From Rhodospirillales bacterium (GTDB taxonomy: Bacteria; Pseudomonadota; Alphaproteobacteria; ATCC43930; CGMCC-115725), in NCBI GenBank assembly GCA_027315365.1, contig DAHUYF010000087.1, forward strand, positions 1 to 64,000: a DNA stretch of 64,000 nt, read 5' to 3'. Each line of letters opens with the position of its first letter. Within the stretch, counting starts at the first letter, position 1. The notes beneath the pieces are model-generated. The model searched no databases. It was not told the origin of the DNA and saw nothing but the letters and a program-made list of their open reading frames with translations. Of this stretch, positions 36,516 through 46,084 are shown in pieces. The translations under genes and the position numbers were made by a program.

Positions 36516-38606
36516 CTAGCGGCCTTCGCGGCGCCAGGCGGCGATGAAGGTGGCCAGCGCCAGCAGCAGGGCGAGGAAGCCCGGCAGCAGCGGCACCTCT
36601 TCGACGCCGGTGACGATGTAGTCGCCGTTGGCGCGGAAGCCCATCCAGGAACGCCCGGCGCTGGTGCGGCCGGGATCGACCCGGCGCGGATCGGGCAGTG
36701 CGCCGGGCCCCACCCAATAGATGCCGCCGCCGGTCGCCTGCGCCGCCGGCTTCAGCAGTGCGTCGGTGGTGCGGACATCGGCGAGCTCGATCGGGTTCAA
36801 GGCGCCGGCGGCGGCCAGCGCCGTCCGCGCGCCGTCGCCGATGCGATAGAGGCCGCTTTCGGCGATCGGCAGACTGCCGCTGCTTTGGCCGCCACGGGTC
36901 GGTGCGAGGCTCAGCGTCTGGAGCTTGCCGTCGGGACCGGTGACCTGCACCGGACGGTCGTCCGGTTCGAGCGACTGGCGCGTCACCACCAGCCGGTTGC
37001 CCTCGACCGTGGCGCGCAGATCATTCTCCTCGAGGTCGGGCTCCTTCATCAGCCAATAGACCACCCGGCGCAGCAGCTCCGCGTCCGGGCCGCCGCCCTC
37101 GAAGCCGCGCGTCCACAGCCAGAGTTCGTCGGAGAGCAGTTGCGCCACGCGGCCATCGCCCTCGCGGCCGAGCACCAGCAGCGGCTTGTCCTGATAGCCG
37201 CTCATCACGCTGACGCCGCGATGCGGCTCGGCTTCGACATGACGGAACCAGCGGCCCCATTTGGGCGGCGCCTTGCCGTCGGGGGAGTCGCCGGGCAGGC
37301 CCGCGGTTACGGGATGACGGCGTCCGACATCGGTGACACGCGGCAGGAAGCCTTGCTCGAAGACATTGCCGGTCGGCTCCGCCGGCAACACCGCGCCCAA
37401 GGGCGTGCGATAGAGGCTCAACGGCGTGCCGAAGGTCGGACCGGCGGCCTCGAGCAGCGCGCCGCCCTTGCGCACGTAGCGCGCGATGTTGTCGAGATAG
37501 GTCGCCGGCAGGATGCTGCGGCGGCGATAGCGGTCGAAGATGATGAGATCGAACTCGTCAATCTTGACGTCGAACAGCTCGCGGATCGGGAAGGCGATGA
37601 GCGAGAGTTCGCGGATCGGCGTGCCGTCCTGCTTCTCCGGCGGGCGCAGGATAGTGAAATGGATGAGGTCGACCGAGGGGTCGGATTTGAGGATGTTGCG
37701 CCAGGTGCGCTCGCCTTGATGTGGTTCGCCGCTCACCAGTAGCACTTTCAGGCGGTCGCGCACGCCGTTGACGATCAGCGCCGCGCGATTGTTGTCGAGG
37801 GTGAGTTCGTGAGGGCCGGGCTCGACCTCGAGCTCGAAGACGTTGGAGCCGCCGTGATCGACGGTGACGGTCAGCGGCACGTCGCGGCCGACCGGCACCA
37901 GCCGTGTCGTCGGCGGGCCGCCATCCTTGCGCAGGGTGACGCGTGCCTCGCCGCCCGCCGCGGCATCGCCGAGATCCTCGACGCGGACGGTGAGCTGCAG
38001 ATCCTTGCCGACCAGCCCGAAGCTCGGCGCGTTCTTGACGATCAGGCGGCGGTCGGCCTCGCCCGGCTTTCCCGTCAACAGCACGTGGAGCGGCGCCGAC
38101 AGCGCCAGCCGGTCGGCCGGCGGCATGTCGTGCACCTCGCCGTCGGTGATCATCACCTCGCCGGCGACGCGCTGGCGCGGCACGTCGGCCAGGGCGCGGG
38201 TCAGCGCGGTATAGAGCCGCGTGCCGTCGTCGGCGAGCGCCGTCGCGGCATCGGGCGCGCCGGCATGCACCACGCGCAGATCGAGGTCGTGGAACTGCCG
38301 CAGGCGGTCGGTGACGTGCCGCAGCGCTTCATCGGCGTAGCGCCGGCGCTCGCCGATGCGCATGCTCGGGGAATCGTCGACCACCACCACCGCGACGTCG
38401 TGCTGCGCCTGGCGCTGCTCCTCGACCAGCGACGGGTTGGTCAGCACCGCCAGCAGCAGAGCGAGTGCCGCCATGCGCCAGACCACGCCGCGCGCGCGCC
38501 GCCACGCGCCGAGCGCCAGCAGCAGCGCGGCCGCCGCGGCGAAGGCGATGATCGCCGGCCAGGGCAGCAGCGGCGAGGTCGCGATGCTGTAGCCGGCGAG
38601 GGTCAT
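36516..38606 (-). CDS. Membrane protein with vWA/glutamine-amidotransferase-like regions (BatA-operon type)
   Basis: A 696-residue protein at the end of the moxR operon. Two N-terminal helices (WPAIIAFAAAAALLLALGAW, MAALALLLAVLTNP) precede a region with DVAVVVVDDSPSMRIGER (DxSxS MIDAS motif of a vWA domain), then a glutamine-amidotransferase-like part (KVLLVSGEPHQGERTW, DLIIFDRYRR, YVRKGGALLEAAGP), ending in a helix (PLLPGFLALLLALATFIAAW). Such proteins accompany MoxR-DUF58 operons and are linked to cell envelope or stress functions. The ATG overlaps the upstream stop. Confidence 0.85.
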   Translation of the reverse strand: MTLAGYSIATSPLLPWPAIIAFAAAAALLLALGAWRRARGVVWRMAALALLLAVLTNPSLVEEQRQAQHDVAVVVVDDSPSMRIGERRRYADEALRHVTDRLRQFHDLDLRVVHAGAPDAATALADDGTRLYTALTRALADVPRQRVAGEVMITDGEVHDMPPADRLALSAPLHVLLTGKPGEADRRLIVKNAPSFGLVGKDLQLTVRVEDLGDAAAGGEARVTLRKDGGPPTTRLVPVGRDVPLTVTVDHGGSNVFELEVEPGPHELTLDNNRAALIVNGVRDRLKVLLVSGEPHQGERTWRNILKSDPSVDLIHFTILRPPEKQDGTPIRELSLIAFPIRELFDVKIDEFDLIIFDRYRRRSILPATYLDNIARYVRKGGALLEAAGPTFGTPLSLYRTPLGAVLPAEPTGNVFEQGFLPRVTDVGRRHPVTAGLPGDSPDGKAPPKWGRWFRHVEAEPHRGVSVMSGYQDKPLLVLGREGDGRVAQLLSDELWLWTRGFEGGGPDAELLRRVVYWLMKEPDLEENDLRATVEGNRLVVTRQSLEPDDRPVQVTGPDGKLQTLSLAPTRGGQSSGSLPIAESGLYRIGDGARTALAAAGALNPIELADVRTTDALLKPAAQATGGGIYWVGPGALPDPRRVDPGRTSAGRSWMGFRANGDYIVTGVEEVPLLPGFLALLLALATFIAAWRREGR

Positions 38607-41323
38607 TGGCCGAGGCGCTCCAGGATTGCCGGCACGTGCACCTGATCCGTCTTGTAGTTGCCGGTGAGCGCGTACATCACGAGGTTCACGCCGAAGCGAT
38701 AGGCCTGCTCGCGCTGGGGCTCGCCGCCCGGCACCACCGGATAGAGCGGCTGGCCGCGCTGATCCATCGCCCAGGCGCCGGCCCAATCGTTGCCGCCGAC
38801 GATGATGCTGGCGACGCCGTCATTGACCTGGTCGTCGACCGGCTCGACCCACAGCGTGCCCCCGGACCAGCGGCCGGGAAATTCCTGCATGAGATAGAAG
38901 GATTTGGTCAGCACATGGTCGGGCGGCACCGGCACCAGCGGCGGAATGTTGAGGCCGGCGGCGAGGCGGCGCAGCCGCTGCTGCGTCGCCGCGCCGGAAA
39001 ACGCCGTGCGCTCGCCCTGGTCGCGGGTGTCGAAAAGAATGGTGCCGCCGGTGGCGAGATAGCGGTTGAGGCGCTCGATCGCCTGCGCCGACGGCAATTG
39101 CTCGCCTTCCGCCACCGGCCAATAGAGCAGCGGAAAGAAGATAAGTTCGTCATGCTCGACGTCGACCGCCATCGGCGCCGCCGCCTCGACGGCGGTGCGG
39201 CGGTTGAGGATGTCGCTGAGCCCGGCGAGCCCGGCGCGTGATTCCTCGTCGATATCGGCGATGCCGGTGCGGACATAGGCGAGATGGAGCTCGCTGGTCG
39301 CGTCGATGGCGACGCTGTCATCGGCCCGCACCGGCGCAGCGGCGAAGACCAGCGCCAGCACGAGCCCGAGGCTGGCGCCGCGGCGGCGCGGCGGTGTCAG
39401 CCGCGGCAACAGCCCGCGCAGCGCATAGGCGATGATGAGATCGATGAGCGCCAGAGCCAGCGCGCCGCCAAGAAGAGCAGGGCGGAAATCGACCTCGTTG
39501 CCGCGGACGTAGGACTCGCGTGCGGCGCCCTGCGCCAGCTCGCCCAGTGCCGCGAAGCGCTTGACCGCGCCGGCCAGATTGAGCGCACGGCGCTGGTCGG
39601 GCGTGCCGTAGAAGCCCGGCGGATGGGCGGGCGACGCGATGGTCGAGGCGAAGGCGCCGGCGGCGATGGTGGCCGCGCTTGACGGCGCGCGCCGCAGCCG
39701 GCCGAAGCCGTCGAGCGTCTCCACCGCGGGCAGCGCCGTGTCGGTGTTGCCGGCGACGCCCTGGCTCAGCGCCACGATTCGGCGGAGCATGTCGACGAAG
39801 AGGCCGGAGATGGCGAGGTTCGACCATTCGGGATCGGCGGTCGTGTGCACCAGTACGAGCCAGCCCTTGCCCCGTTTCTCGGCGGTGACCAGCGGCGTCC
39901 CGTCGGTGAGCCGCGCCCAGGTCCTGGCCCCGAGGTCGACGGTCGGCTCCGCCAGGACCTGACGCGACACGGTGACGTCCGCGGGGATCTCGAGGCCGGC
40001 GAAGGGACTGTCGGCGCCGAAGGCGGCGAGCTTGGCCGGCTTCTCCCAGGACAGCGCGCCGCCCAGCGTGCGCCCGCCGCGCCGCAGCGTCACCGGCAGC
40101 AGATCGTCATCCGCCTGCTCGGCGAGATGCGGGCCGGCAAAGCGCAGCACCACGCCGCCGCCTTCCATCCACTTGATCAGCGCCGTCTTTTCCTGCGCGC
40201 CGGCCGGCGGCACGTCGGGGAAGGCGAGCACAGCGATGTCGCCCTTGAGCAGGGTCGGCACGTCGCCGCGCCGCACCTCGCTGAAGGGCGACAGCGCCCG
40301 CTCCAAATAATAGGCGCCGCTCAGCAGCGGCTGCGCCGCCGTGCCGCGCCGGCCGGCGACGACGCCGACGGGACGGCGGCGCCAGCGCTCGTCGAGCAGC
40401 AGCATCGCGCCGGCCGACGCCTCGCCCTCGATCTCGATCGCCGCGGCGCGGTTTCTGAGCTCGCTCGGCATGGCGAGATGCGCGACCGCGTGGTCGACGC
40501 CGGGGGCGAGCGCGACTTCCTGGCGCGCCAGCAGCCGCGAATCATCGCCGACGGCGCGAACGAAAAGGCGCTCGGGCAGGGTCGCATCGGCGCGGCGCAG
40601 CGTCGCGGTGAGATCCTTGTCGTCGCTGTCCGCCGGCGCCAGCAGGCGCGGCAGCTCGGCGGCGCCCTCGGCGAGGACGCGCAGGCCGCCGAAGCGCAGC
40701 AGCCCGGCGGCGAAATCGCGCGCACCGCCGTCGTCGATGCCGTCGCTCAGCCAGACGATGGCGGCGCTGCCGTCGAGGCCCACCGCCGCGAGGCGCGCCA
40801 GCGCCGTCTTGCGGTCGACGGGCCAGGGCTCGGGTACCAGCTTTGCGGCCTCGGCGCGCGCGTCGCTCGGCCGCAATACCGAAAGTGCCGGCGGCGCCGC
40901 CTCGCCGGGCGGCGGCGCGGTGCCGAACAGGATGACGCGTCGGTCCTCGCGCTCGGCCTGGTCGATCAGCCGGTCGAGCGTGGCCCGGCGCTCGTCCCAA
41001 TGCCGCGCCGCGGTCCAGCCGTCGTCGACCGCCAGCACCAGCGGTCCGTTGCCGGCCAGTGTGGCGCTGGGATTGAGCAGGGGATGGGCGAGCGCCAGGA
41101 TGATCAGCGCGATCAGCGCCATCCGCATCAGGATCAGCCAGAGCGGCGTCTTGGCCGGCGTCTCCTCCTTGGGCACCAGCCCCAGCAGCAGGCGCAGCGC
41201 CGGAAAGCGGACGCGACGCGGTGCCGGCGGCGTCACGCGCAGCAGCCACCACAGGGCCGGCAGGACGGCAAGCCCCAGCAGCAGGTAGGGCGAGGCGAAG
41301 GCGAGGGCGCCCAGGGACAGCAT
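38603..41323 (-). CDS. DUF4159 protein with BatA-like N-terminus
   Basis: A 906-residue membrane protein. The N-terminus has the BatA-type two-helix start (LGALAFASPYLLLGLAVLPALWWLLR, in part) then vWA-like and BatA sections (PLVLAVDDGWTAARHWDER). Near residue 640 two more helices precede the C-terminal DUF4159 domain (LHLAYVRTGIADIDEESRAG, TGGTILFDTRDQGERTAF, FGVNLVMYALTGNYK). It follows the DUF58 gene by 3 bases and overlaps the next gene. Biochemical role unknown; the family co-occurs with MoxR ATPases. Confidence 0.88.
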   Translation of the reverse strand: MLSLGALAFASPYLLLGLAVLPALWWLLRVTPPAPRRVRFPALRLLLGLVPKEETPAKTPLWLILMRMALIALIILALAHPLLNPSATLAGNGPLVLAVDDGWTAARHWDERRATLDRLIDQAEREDRRVILFGTAPPPGEAAPPALSVLRPSDARAEAAKLVPEPWPVDRKTALARLAAVGLDGSAAIVWLSDGIDDGGARDFAAGLLRFGGLRVLAEGAAELPRLLAPADSDDKDLTATLRRADATLPERLFVRAVGDDSRLLARQEVALAPGVDHAVAHLAMPSELRNRAAAIEIEGEASAGAMLLLDERWRRRPVGVVAGRRGTAAQPLLSGAYYLERALSPFSEVRRGDVPTLLKGDIAVLAFPDVPPAGAQEKTALIKWMEGGGVVLRFAGPHLAEQADDDLLPVTLRRGGRTLGGALSWEKPAKLAAFGADSPFAGLEIPADVTVSRQVLAEPTVDLGARTWARLTDGTPLVTAEKRGKGWLVLVHTTADPEWSNLAISGLFVDMLRRIVALSQGVAGNTDTALPAVETLDGFGRLRRAPSSAATIAAGAFASTIASPAHPPGFYGTPDQRRALNLAGAVKRFAALGELAQGAARESYVRGNEVDFRPALLGGALALALIDLIIAYALRGLLPRLTPPRRRGASLGLVLALVFAAAPVRADDSVAIDATSELHLAYVRTGIADIDEESRAGLAGLSDILNRRTAVEAAAPMAVDVEHDELIFFPLLYWPVAEGEQLPSAQAIERLNRYLATGGTILFDTRDQGERTAFSGAATQQRLRRLAAGLNIPPLVPVPPDHVLTKSFYLMQEFPGRWSGGTLWVEPVDDQVNDGVASIIVGGNDWAGAWAMDQRGQPLYPVVPGGEPQREQAYRFGVNLVMYALTGNYKTDQVHVPAILERLGQ

Positions 41324-41326
41324 GCG

Positions 41327-42199
41327 CTATTTCCGCCAGGACTCGGACATCGTGCCGTAGAGCGCCAGCAGCGCGGCATGCGGCGGCCGGTCGGTGCGGT
41401 GGGTAGCGAAGCTCCAGCCGGTGGCGCGGGCAATGGCGACGAGTCCGGCGCGATGTTCGGCGAGCCTGCGCATGTAGTCCTCGCGTACCGCCTCGACGCG
41501 ACCGATCAGCAGCGATCTCTCCTGCTCCAGACCTTCGAAGCGCACGCGGCCTGCGAACGGCAGGGTCTCCTCGGCGGGGTCGAGCACCTGCAGCAGATGG
41601 CCGCGCAGCCCGGTGGCGGCGAAGCGGCCGACCAGCGCATGGATCGCCTCCAGCGGCGCCAGCAGATCGCCGATCAGCACGAGCTGGCCATAGCGCGGCA
41701 GCGGCTCGAAGCCCGGCAGGTCGCCTCCCGCCGTCGGGCGCTCGAGGGTCAGAGCCAGGCGGTTGAGCACGGCCCGGCCGCTGGTCGGACCAAGGCCGGT
41801 GCCGAGCAGCGACACGCGCTCGCCGCCGCGCACCAGCAGCGCCGCCAGCGCCAGCAGCAGCAGATCGGCGCGCGCGCGCTTGGTCGGCACCGACGCGCCC
41901 GAGGCGTAATCCATCGAGGCCGAGCCGTCGCGCCACAGCCACACGCTCTGCGCCGCCTCCCATTCGGTTTCGCGGATGTAGAGCCGCATCGACTTGGCGC
42001 TCTCGCGCCAGTCGATGCGCGGCACGGGATCGCCCGGCTGGTACTGCCGGAATTGCCAGAAGGTCTCGCCGGTGCCGACGCGGCGCCGGCCGTGCACGCC
42101 TTGCGCCACGGTCGCGGCGACGTGCTCCGCTGCCACCAGCAGCGGCGGCAGGCGCGCCGCGAGCTGTTCCGCGCGGTGCTGCAGCGCGGCTTCGGCCAT
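41327..42199 (-). CDS. DUF58 protein
   Basis: A 290-residue DUF58 protein with the signature WQFRQYQPGDPVPRIDWRES near residues 45-65 and the vWA-like fold after it (VWLWRDGSASMDYASG, LVLIGDLLAPLEAIH). DUF58 proteins act with MoxR AAA+ chaperones, possibly in inserting metals or maturing enzyme complexes. The ATG overlaps the moxR stop (ATGA). Confidence 0.92.
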   Translation of the reverse strand: MAEAALQHRAEQLAARLPPLLVAAEHVAATVAQGVHGRRRVGTGETFWQFRQYQPGDPVPRIDWRESAKSMRLYIRETEWEAAQSVWLWRDGSASMDYASGASVPTKRARADLLLLALAALLVRGGERVSLLGTGLGPTSGRAVLNRLALTLERPTAGGDLPGFEPLPRYGQLVLIGDLLAPLEAIHALVGRFAATGLRGHLLQVLDPAEETLPFAGRVRFEGLEQERSLLIGRVEAVREDYMRRLAEHRAGLVAIARATGWSFATHRTDRPPHAALLALYGTMSESWRK

Positions 42200-43212
42200 C
42201 AGCCGAGCGGTGCCACGAGGCGCTCGATGAGCTGCCCTATGGCGAAGCCGTCGGCGCGCGCCGCGAAGTTGAGCGCCATGCGGTGACGCAGCACCGGCGG
42301 CGCCAGTGCCACGACATCGTCGATCGAGGGCGCAAGCCTGCCGTCGAGCAGCGCGCGGGCGCGGCAGGCAAGCATCAGCGCCTGGCTGGCGCGCGGGCCC
42401 GGCCCCCAAGCGACGTGCTGCTTGGCTTCGGGAATGTCGGTCTCCTCCGGCCGTCCGGCGCGCACCAGCCTGAGGATCGCCTCGACCACGCTCTCGCCCA
42501 CCGGCACGCGCCGCACCAGGCGCTGCGCCGCCAGCAGTTCGGTGCCCGACAGCACCGGCGCCGCCTGCTCCTCGACCGTGCCGGTGGTGGCGAGCAGCAT
42601 GTGGCGCTCGGCGGCGAGATCGGGATATCCGACATCGATCTGCAGCAGGAAGCGGTCGAGCTGCGCCTCGGGCAGCGGGTAGGTCCCCTCCTGCTCCAGC
42701 GGGTTCTGCGTGGCCAGGACGTGGAACGGGCGCGGCAGCGGATGATATTGGCCGGCAACCGAGACGCGGCCCTCCTGCATCGCCTGGAGCAGCGCCGATT
42801 GGGTGCGCGGACTGGCGCGGTTGATCTCGTCGGCCATCAGCAGCTGGCAGAAGACCGGGCCGGGGATGAAGCGGAAGGAGCGCCGCCCGCTGTCGCTTTC
42901 CTCGAGTACCTCGGATCCCAGAATATCGGCCGGCATCAGGTCGGGGGTGCACTGGATGCGCTTATCCTCCAGCCCCAGCACGGTGCCGAGCGTCTCGACC
43001 AGCCGCGTCTTGGCCAGGCCGGGAACGCCGATCAGCAGCGCGTGGCCGCCGGCCAGCAGCGTGATCAGCGCTTGCTCGATCACCTCGCGCTGGCCGAAGA
43101 TGACGCGGCCGATCCGCTCGCGCACCTGTGCCAGGCGTTGACCCAAAACATCGATTTCGGCAACGAGGTCACCGCCGCCGGCGGTCTGGGAGAGGTTTTC
43201 GGTGACGCTCAC
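42199..43212 (-). CDS. MoxR-family AAA+ ATPase
   Basis: A 337-residue AAA+ protein. Walker A is GVPGLAKTRLVE, Walker B is LLMADEINRASP, followed by sensor 1 (TQNPLEQEGTYPLPEAQLDRF, in part) and arginine-finger-like LLATTGT regions. First gene of the leftward operon with DUF58, DUF4159 and the vWA membrane protein. The start is GTG; 48 bases separate it from the divergent DUF1285 gene, so promoters for both must lie there. Confidence 0.93.
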   Translation of the reverse strand: MSVTENLSQTAGGGDLVAEIDVLGQRLAQVRERIGRVIFGQREVIEQALITLLAGGHALLIGVPGLAKTRLVETLGTVLGLEDKRIQCTPDLMPADILGSEVLEESDSGRRSFRFIPGPVFCQLLMADEINRASPRTQSALLQAMQEGRVSVAGQYHPLPRPFHVLATQNPLEQEGTYPLPEAQLDRFLLQIDVGYPDLAAERHMLLATTGTVEEQAAPVLSGTELLAAQRLVRRVPVGESVVEAILRLVRAGRPEETDIPEAKQHVAWGPGPRASQALMLACRARALLDGRLAPSIDDVVALAPPVLRHRMALNFAARADGFAIGQLIERLVAPLG

Positions 43213-43260
43213 AAGATCGGCTCCTTTTGCAACGGATGGTGCTACATATGGGGGTAGATC

Positions 43261-43836
43261 ATGACGGATAAACCGGTGCCCTCAAAGGCTCTCGATCTGC
43301 TCGCCGCCAAAGTTGCGGCATCTTCCGTGCCAGCCGCGCGCCAACCCATTGATTGCGGCCATTTCGACATCACCATCGCGCGCGACGGAAGCTGGCACTA
43401 TCGCGGGTCGCCGATAGGCCGCCTAGCCCTGGTCCGCCTGTTCAGCACCGTCCTGCGCCGCGACGCGGATGGCACCTACTGGCTGCAAACGCCGGCGGAG
43501 CGCGGCCGGATCACCGTCGAGGACGCGCCTTTCGTCGCGGTCGAACTCACCCGCCGCGGCGACGGCCGTCAGCAGGAGCTCATCTTCCGCACCAATATTG
43601 ACGACACTGTGGCGGCCGATGCGGCGCATCCGCTCCGCGTGGTCACTCGTCCGGACACGGCCGAGCCCAATCCTTACATACTGGTGCGCGACGGGCTGGA
43701 AGCGCGGCTCAATCGGCCGGTATTCTATGACCTGGTGGAACTCGGACGAGAGGAGCGGGTCGGCGATGCGACCCTGTTTGGCGTATGGAGCAAGGGCGAG
43801 TTCTTTCCGATAGGTTCCCTGGACGCGGCGCCGTGA
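43261..43836 (+). CDS. DUF1285 protein
   Basis: A 191-residue DUF1285 protein with the family's opening HFDITIARDGSWHYRGSPI and the strand motifs DGTYWLQTPAERGRITVEDAP and RPVFYDLVELG, ending in a Trp segment (VGDATLFGVWSKGEFFPIG). No signal peptide or catalytic motif; the biochemical role is unknown. Its stop overlaps the start of the NUDIX gene as GTGA, so these are co-translated. The DUF1285-NUDIX-DUF6111-CCA order is common in alphaproteobacteria. Confidence 0.93.
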   Translation: MTDKPVPSKALDLLAAKVAASSVPAARQPIDCGHFDITIARDGSWHYRGSPIGRLALVRLFSTVLRRDADGTYWLQTPAERGRITVEDAPFVAVELTRRGDGRQQELIFRTNIDDTVAADAAHPLRVVTRPDTAEPNPYILVRDGLEARLNRPVFYDLVELGREERVGDATLFGVWSKGEFFPIGSLDAAP

Positions 43837-44456
43837 CCGTCGAGGAGGTGCGCCGGCGGCTCGCCCACTCGATCGCCGGCCAGCGCGCCAGCGATCCCGC
43901 CACCATCGCGGCGATACGTGGCGACCATTCGCTGGTGCCCGGCGGCGCGCCGCCCGCGACGGCGCTGACCCCGGCGTCGGTACTGGTGCCGCTGGTGACG
44001 CGGCCCGAGGGGATGAGCGTGCTGCTGACGCTGCGTACTGAGCACCTCGCCGCACATGCCGGGCAGATTTCCTTTCCCGGCGGCAGGCAGGAGGAGAGCG
44101 ACCGCGATGCGATCGAGGCGGCGCTGCGGGAGACCGAGGAGGAGGTCGGGCTGCCGCGCGATCATGTCGAAGTGGTGGGCCGCCTCGATACCTATGTGAC
44201 CAGCACCGGATTCGAGGTGACGCCGGTGGTGGGTCTGGTGCGCGCGCCCTATCCGGTCAGGCTCGATCCCTTCGAAGTCGCCGAACTCTTCGAGGTGCCG
44301 CTTGCCTTCGTCATCGACCCCGCCAACCGCCAGCGCCAGAGCCGCGAGTACAAGGGGCGGCAGCGCACCTTCTATGTGCTGCCCTATCAGCACCGCCACA
44401 TCTGGGGCGCGACCGCCGGCATGCTGGTCAATCTTGCGGAGGTGCTGGCCGGGTGA
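43833..44456 (+). CDS. NUDIX hydrolase, coenzyme A pyrophosphatase type
   Basis: A 207-residue NUDIX hydrolase of the YeaB/CoA pyrophosphatase type. The NUDIX box reads GGRQEESDRDAIEAALRETEEEVG (in part above), matching G-x5-E-x7-R-E-U-x-E-E-x-G-U; the upstream CoA-type motif is LTLRTEHLAAHAGQISFPGG. Probably hydrolyses CoA or related dinucleotides. GTG start overlapping the DUF1285 stop. Confidence 0.92.
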   Translation: MTVEEVRRRLAHSIAGQRASDPATIAAIRGDHSLVPGGAPPATALTPASVLVPLVTRPEGMSVLLTLRTEHLAAHAGQISFPGGRQEESDRDAIEAALRETEEEVGLPRDHVEVVGRLDTYVTSTGFEVTPVVGLVRAPYPVRLDPFEVAELFEVPLAFVIDPANRQRQSREYKGRQRTFYVLPYQHRHIWGATAGMLVNLAEVLAG

Positions 44457-44463
44457 GGGGGCG

Positions 44464-44745
44464 ATGACCCGCATCTTGCTCACCATCCTGGTGCCGCTGC
44501 TGCTGCCGACGCTGCTCTATCTGCTGTGGCTGGCCGCGGCACACCGCGCGGTGTCCGCGGCGCCGGCGCCGTGGCGCGCGCTGCCCTGGCCGTGGCTGGT
44601 CGGCGCCGGCATCGCGCTCGCGGCGCTCATGCTCTATGTCATCGGCACTCGCATCGGCGGCTCGCCGCAGGGCCGCTATGTGCCGCCGCGATACATCGAC
44701 GGCCGCGTCGTGCCGGGCCACGTCGTGCCGCCGCCGGCGCAGTGA
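44464..44745 (+). CDS. DUF6111-like membrane protein
   Basis: A 93-residue protein with two membrane helices (LLTILVPLLLPTLLYLLWLAAA, WLVGAGIALAALMLYVIG) and the family ending RYVPPRYIDGRVVPGHVVP. The combination and the position between the NUDIX and CCA genes match alphaproteobacterial DUF6111. Function unknown. It starts 7 bases after the NUDIX stop. Confidence 0.8.
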   Translation: MTRILLTILVPLLLPTLLYLLWLAAAHRAVSAAPAPWRALPWPWLVGAGIALAALMLYVIGTRIGGSPQGRYVPPRYIDGRVVPGHVVPPPAQ

Positions 44746-45971
44746 TGGTCCCCCGCCCCTCCGCGCCCGACGCCCCCGTCGACCGCATCGGCGTGCAGCC
44801 CTGGATGGGCGAAGCGGCGACGCGCGCGGTGCTCGCCGCGCTCGGCGGCGAAGGTCGGTTCGTCGGCGGCTGCGTGCGCGATGCGCTGCTCGGCCGCGCC
44901 ATCGGCGACATCGACATCGCGACGCCGCTGCCGCCCGAGGAGGTGATCCGGCGGCTCGATGCGGCGGCGATCAAGGCGGTGCCGACCGGCCTTGCCCACG
45001 GCACGGTGACGGCGGTGGCGCCGCCACGGCATTTCGAGATCACCACCTTGCGCCGCGACGTCGAGACCGACGGACGCCACGCCCGCGTGGCCTTCACCTC
45101 CGATTGGGCGGCGGATGCGGCGCGGCGTGATTTCACCATGAACGCGCTGTTCCTCGATGCCGAGGGCCATGTCTTCGATCCCGTCGGCGGTCTTGCCGAT
45201 CTGCGTGCGGGACGGGTGCGCTTCGTCGGCGACGCCGTCACGCGCATCCGCGAGGACGTGCTGCGCCTCTTGCGCTTCTATCGCTTCTACGCGCATTACG
45301 GCCGCGGCGCCGCCGATGAAACGGCGCGCGCCGCGTGCCGAGCGCTCGCGCCGCTGCTGCCGACGCTGTCGGTCGAACGTGTCGCGGCGGAAATGCTCAA
45401 GCTGCTCGCCGCGCCGGATCCGCTGCCCACGCTGCGGTTGATGAGCGAGGACGGCGTGCTGGGCACGCTGCTGCCCGAGGCGCTGCGTCTCGACCGACTG
45501 GCGGCGCTGCTGCCGCTGGAGCCCGCACCCGATCCGCTGCGCCGGCTGGGCGCGCTCGTCGCCGGAGATCCCGGGGCGCTGTCGGAGCGGCTGCGGCTGT
45601 CGAACGAGCAGCGCGCGCGTCTCGCGGCGCTGGCCGCGCCGCCCTGGCCGATCGATCTCGCCGGCGACGATGTTGCGCAGCGGCGGGCGCTTCATCGTCT
45701 CGGCGCCGAGCTCTACCGCGATCTCGCGCTGCTGCGCGCCGCGGAAGGCGGCGCGCGCGATCGCGTGCCGGCGCTCCTCGCGCGCGCCACGCAGTGGCAG
45801 CCGCTCGCCTTTCCGTTGAGAGGCCGCGACGTCACCGCACTCGGCGTGCCGGCGGGCAAAGAGGTCGGGCGCCTCCTCGCCGAGCTCGAGCAATGGTGGG
45901 AAGAGGGCGATTATCGCGCCGGCCGCGACGCGGCGCTGGCCGAGCTCAAGCGACGGATCGGCGGCGGCTGA
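44745..45971 (+). CDS. CCA tRNA nucleotidyltransferase / poly(A) polymerase family protein
   Basis: A 408-residue class II nucleotidyltransferase that adds CCA to tRNA ends (or is a related poly(A) polymerase). The active-site motif is FVGGCVRDALLGRAIGDIDIA with the two metal-binding aspartates in DIDIA, followed by RRDFTMNALF and RIREDVLRLLRFYRFYAHYG. Length and domains are those of the alphaproteobacterial CCA enzyme. TGATG overlap with the preceding stop; a GTG three bases earlier is also possible. Confidence 0.93.
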   Translation: MVPRPSAPDAPVDRIGVQPWMGEAATRAVLAALGGEGRFVGGCVRDALLGRAIGDIDIATPLPPEEVIRRLDAAAIKAVPTGLAHGTVTAVAPPRHFEITTLRRDVETDGRHARVAFTSDWAADAARRDFTMNALFLDAEGHVFDPVGGLADLRAGRVRFVGDAVTRIREDVLRLLRFYRFYAHYGRGAADETARAACRALAPLLPTLSVERVAAEMLKLLAAPDPLPTLRLMSEDGVLGTLLPEALRLDRLAALLPLEPAPDPLRRLGALVAGDPGALSERLRLSNEQRARLAALAAPPWPIDLAGDDVAQRRALHRLGAELYRDLALLRAAEGGARDRVPALLARATQWQPLAFPLRGRDVTALGVPAGKEVGRLLAELEQWWEEGDYRAGRDAALAELKRRIGGG

Positions 45972-46084
45972 ATCGCGCAGCGGAGAATGTGGCGGCGCGG
46001 CCCCAATTGGGTCACCAAAATACCCCGTGACAGCTTTGTCGGGATCGCTTAATGAACCCCTGAGCCATCCATTGGGGGATCGTC

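Noticed and set aside
39845-42286. 813-codon plus-strand frame opposite the DUF4159/DUF58 genes
   Set aside because: Antisense to a conserved operon; Arg/Gly/Gln-rich with no recognisable domain.
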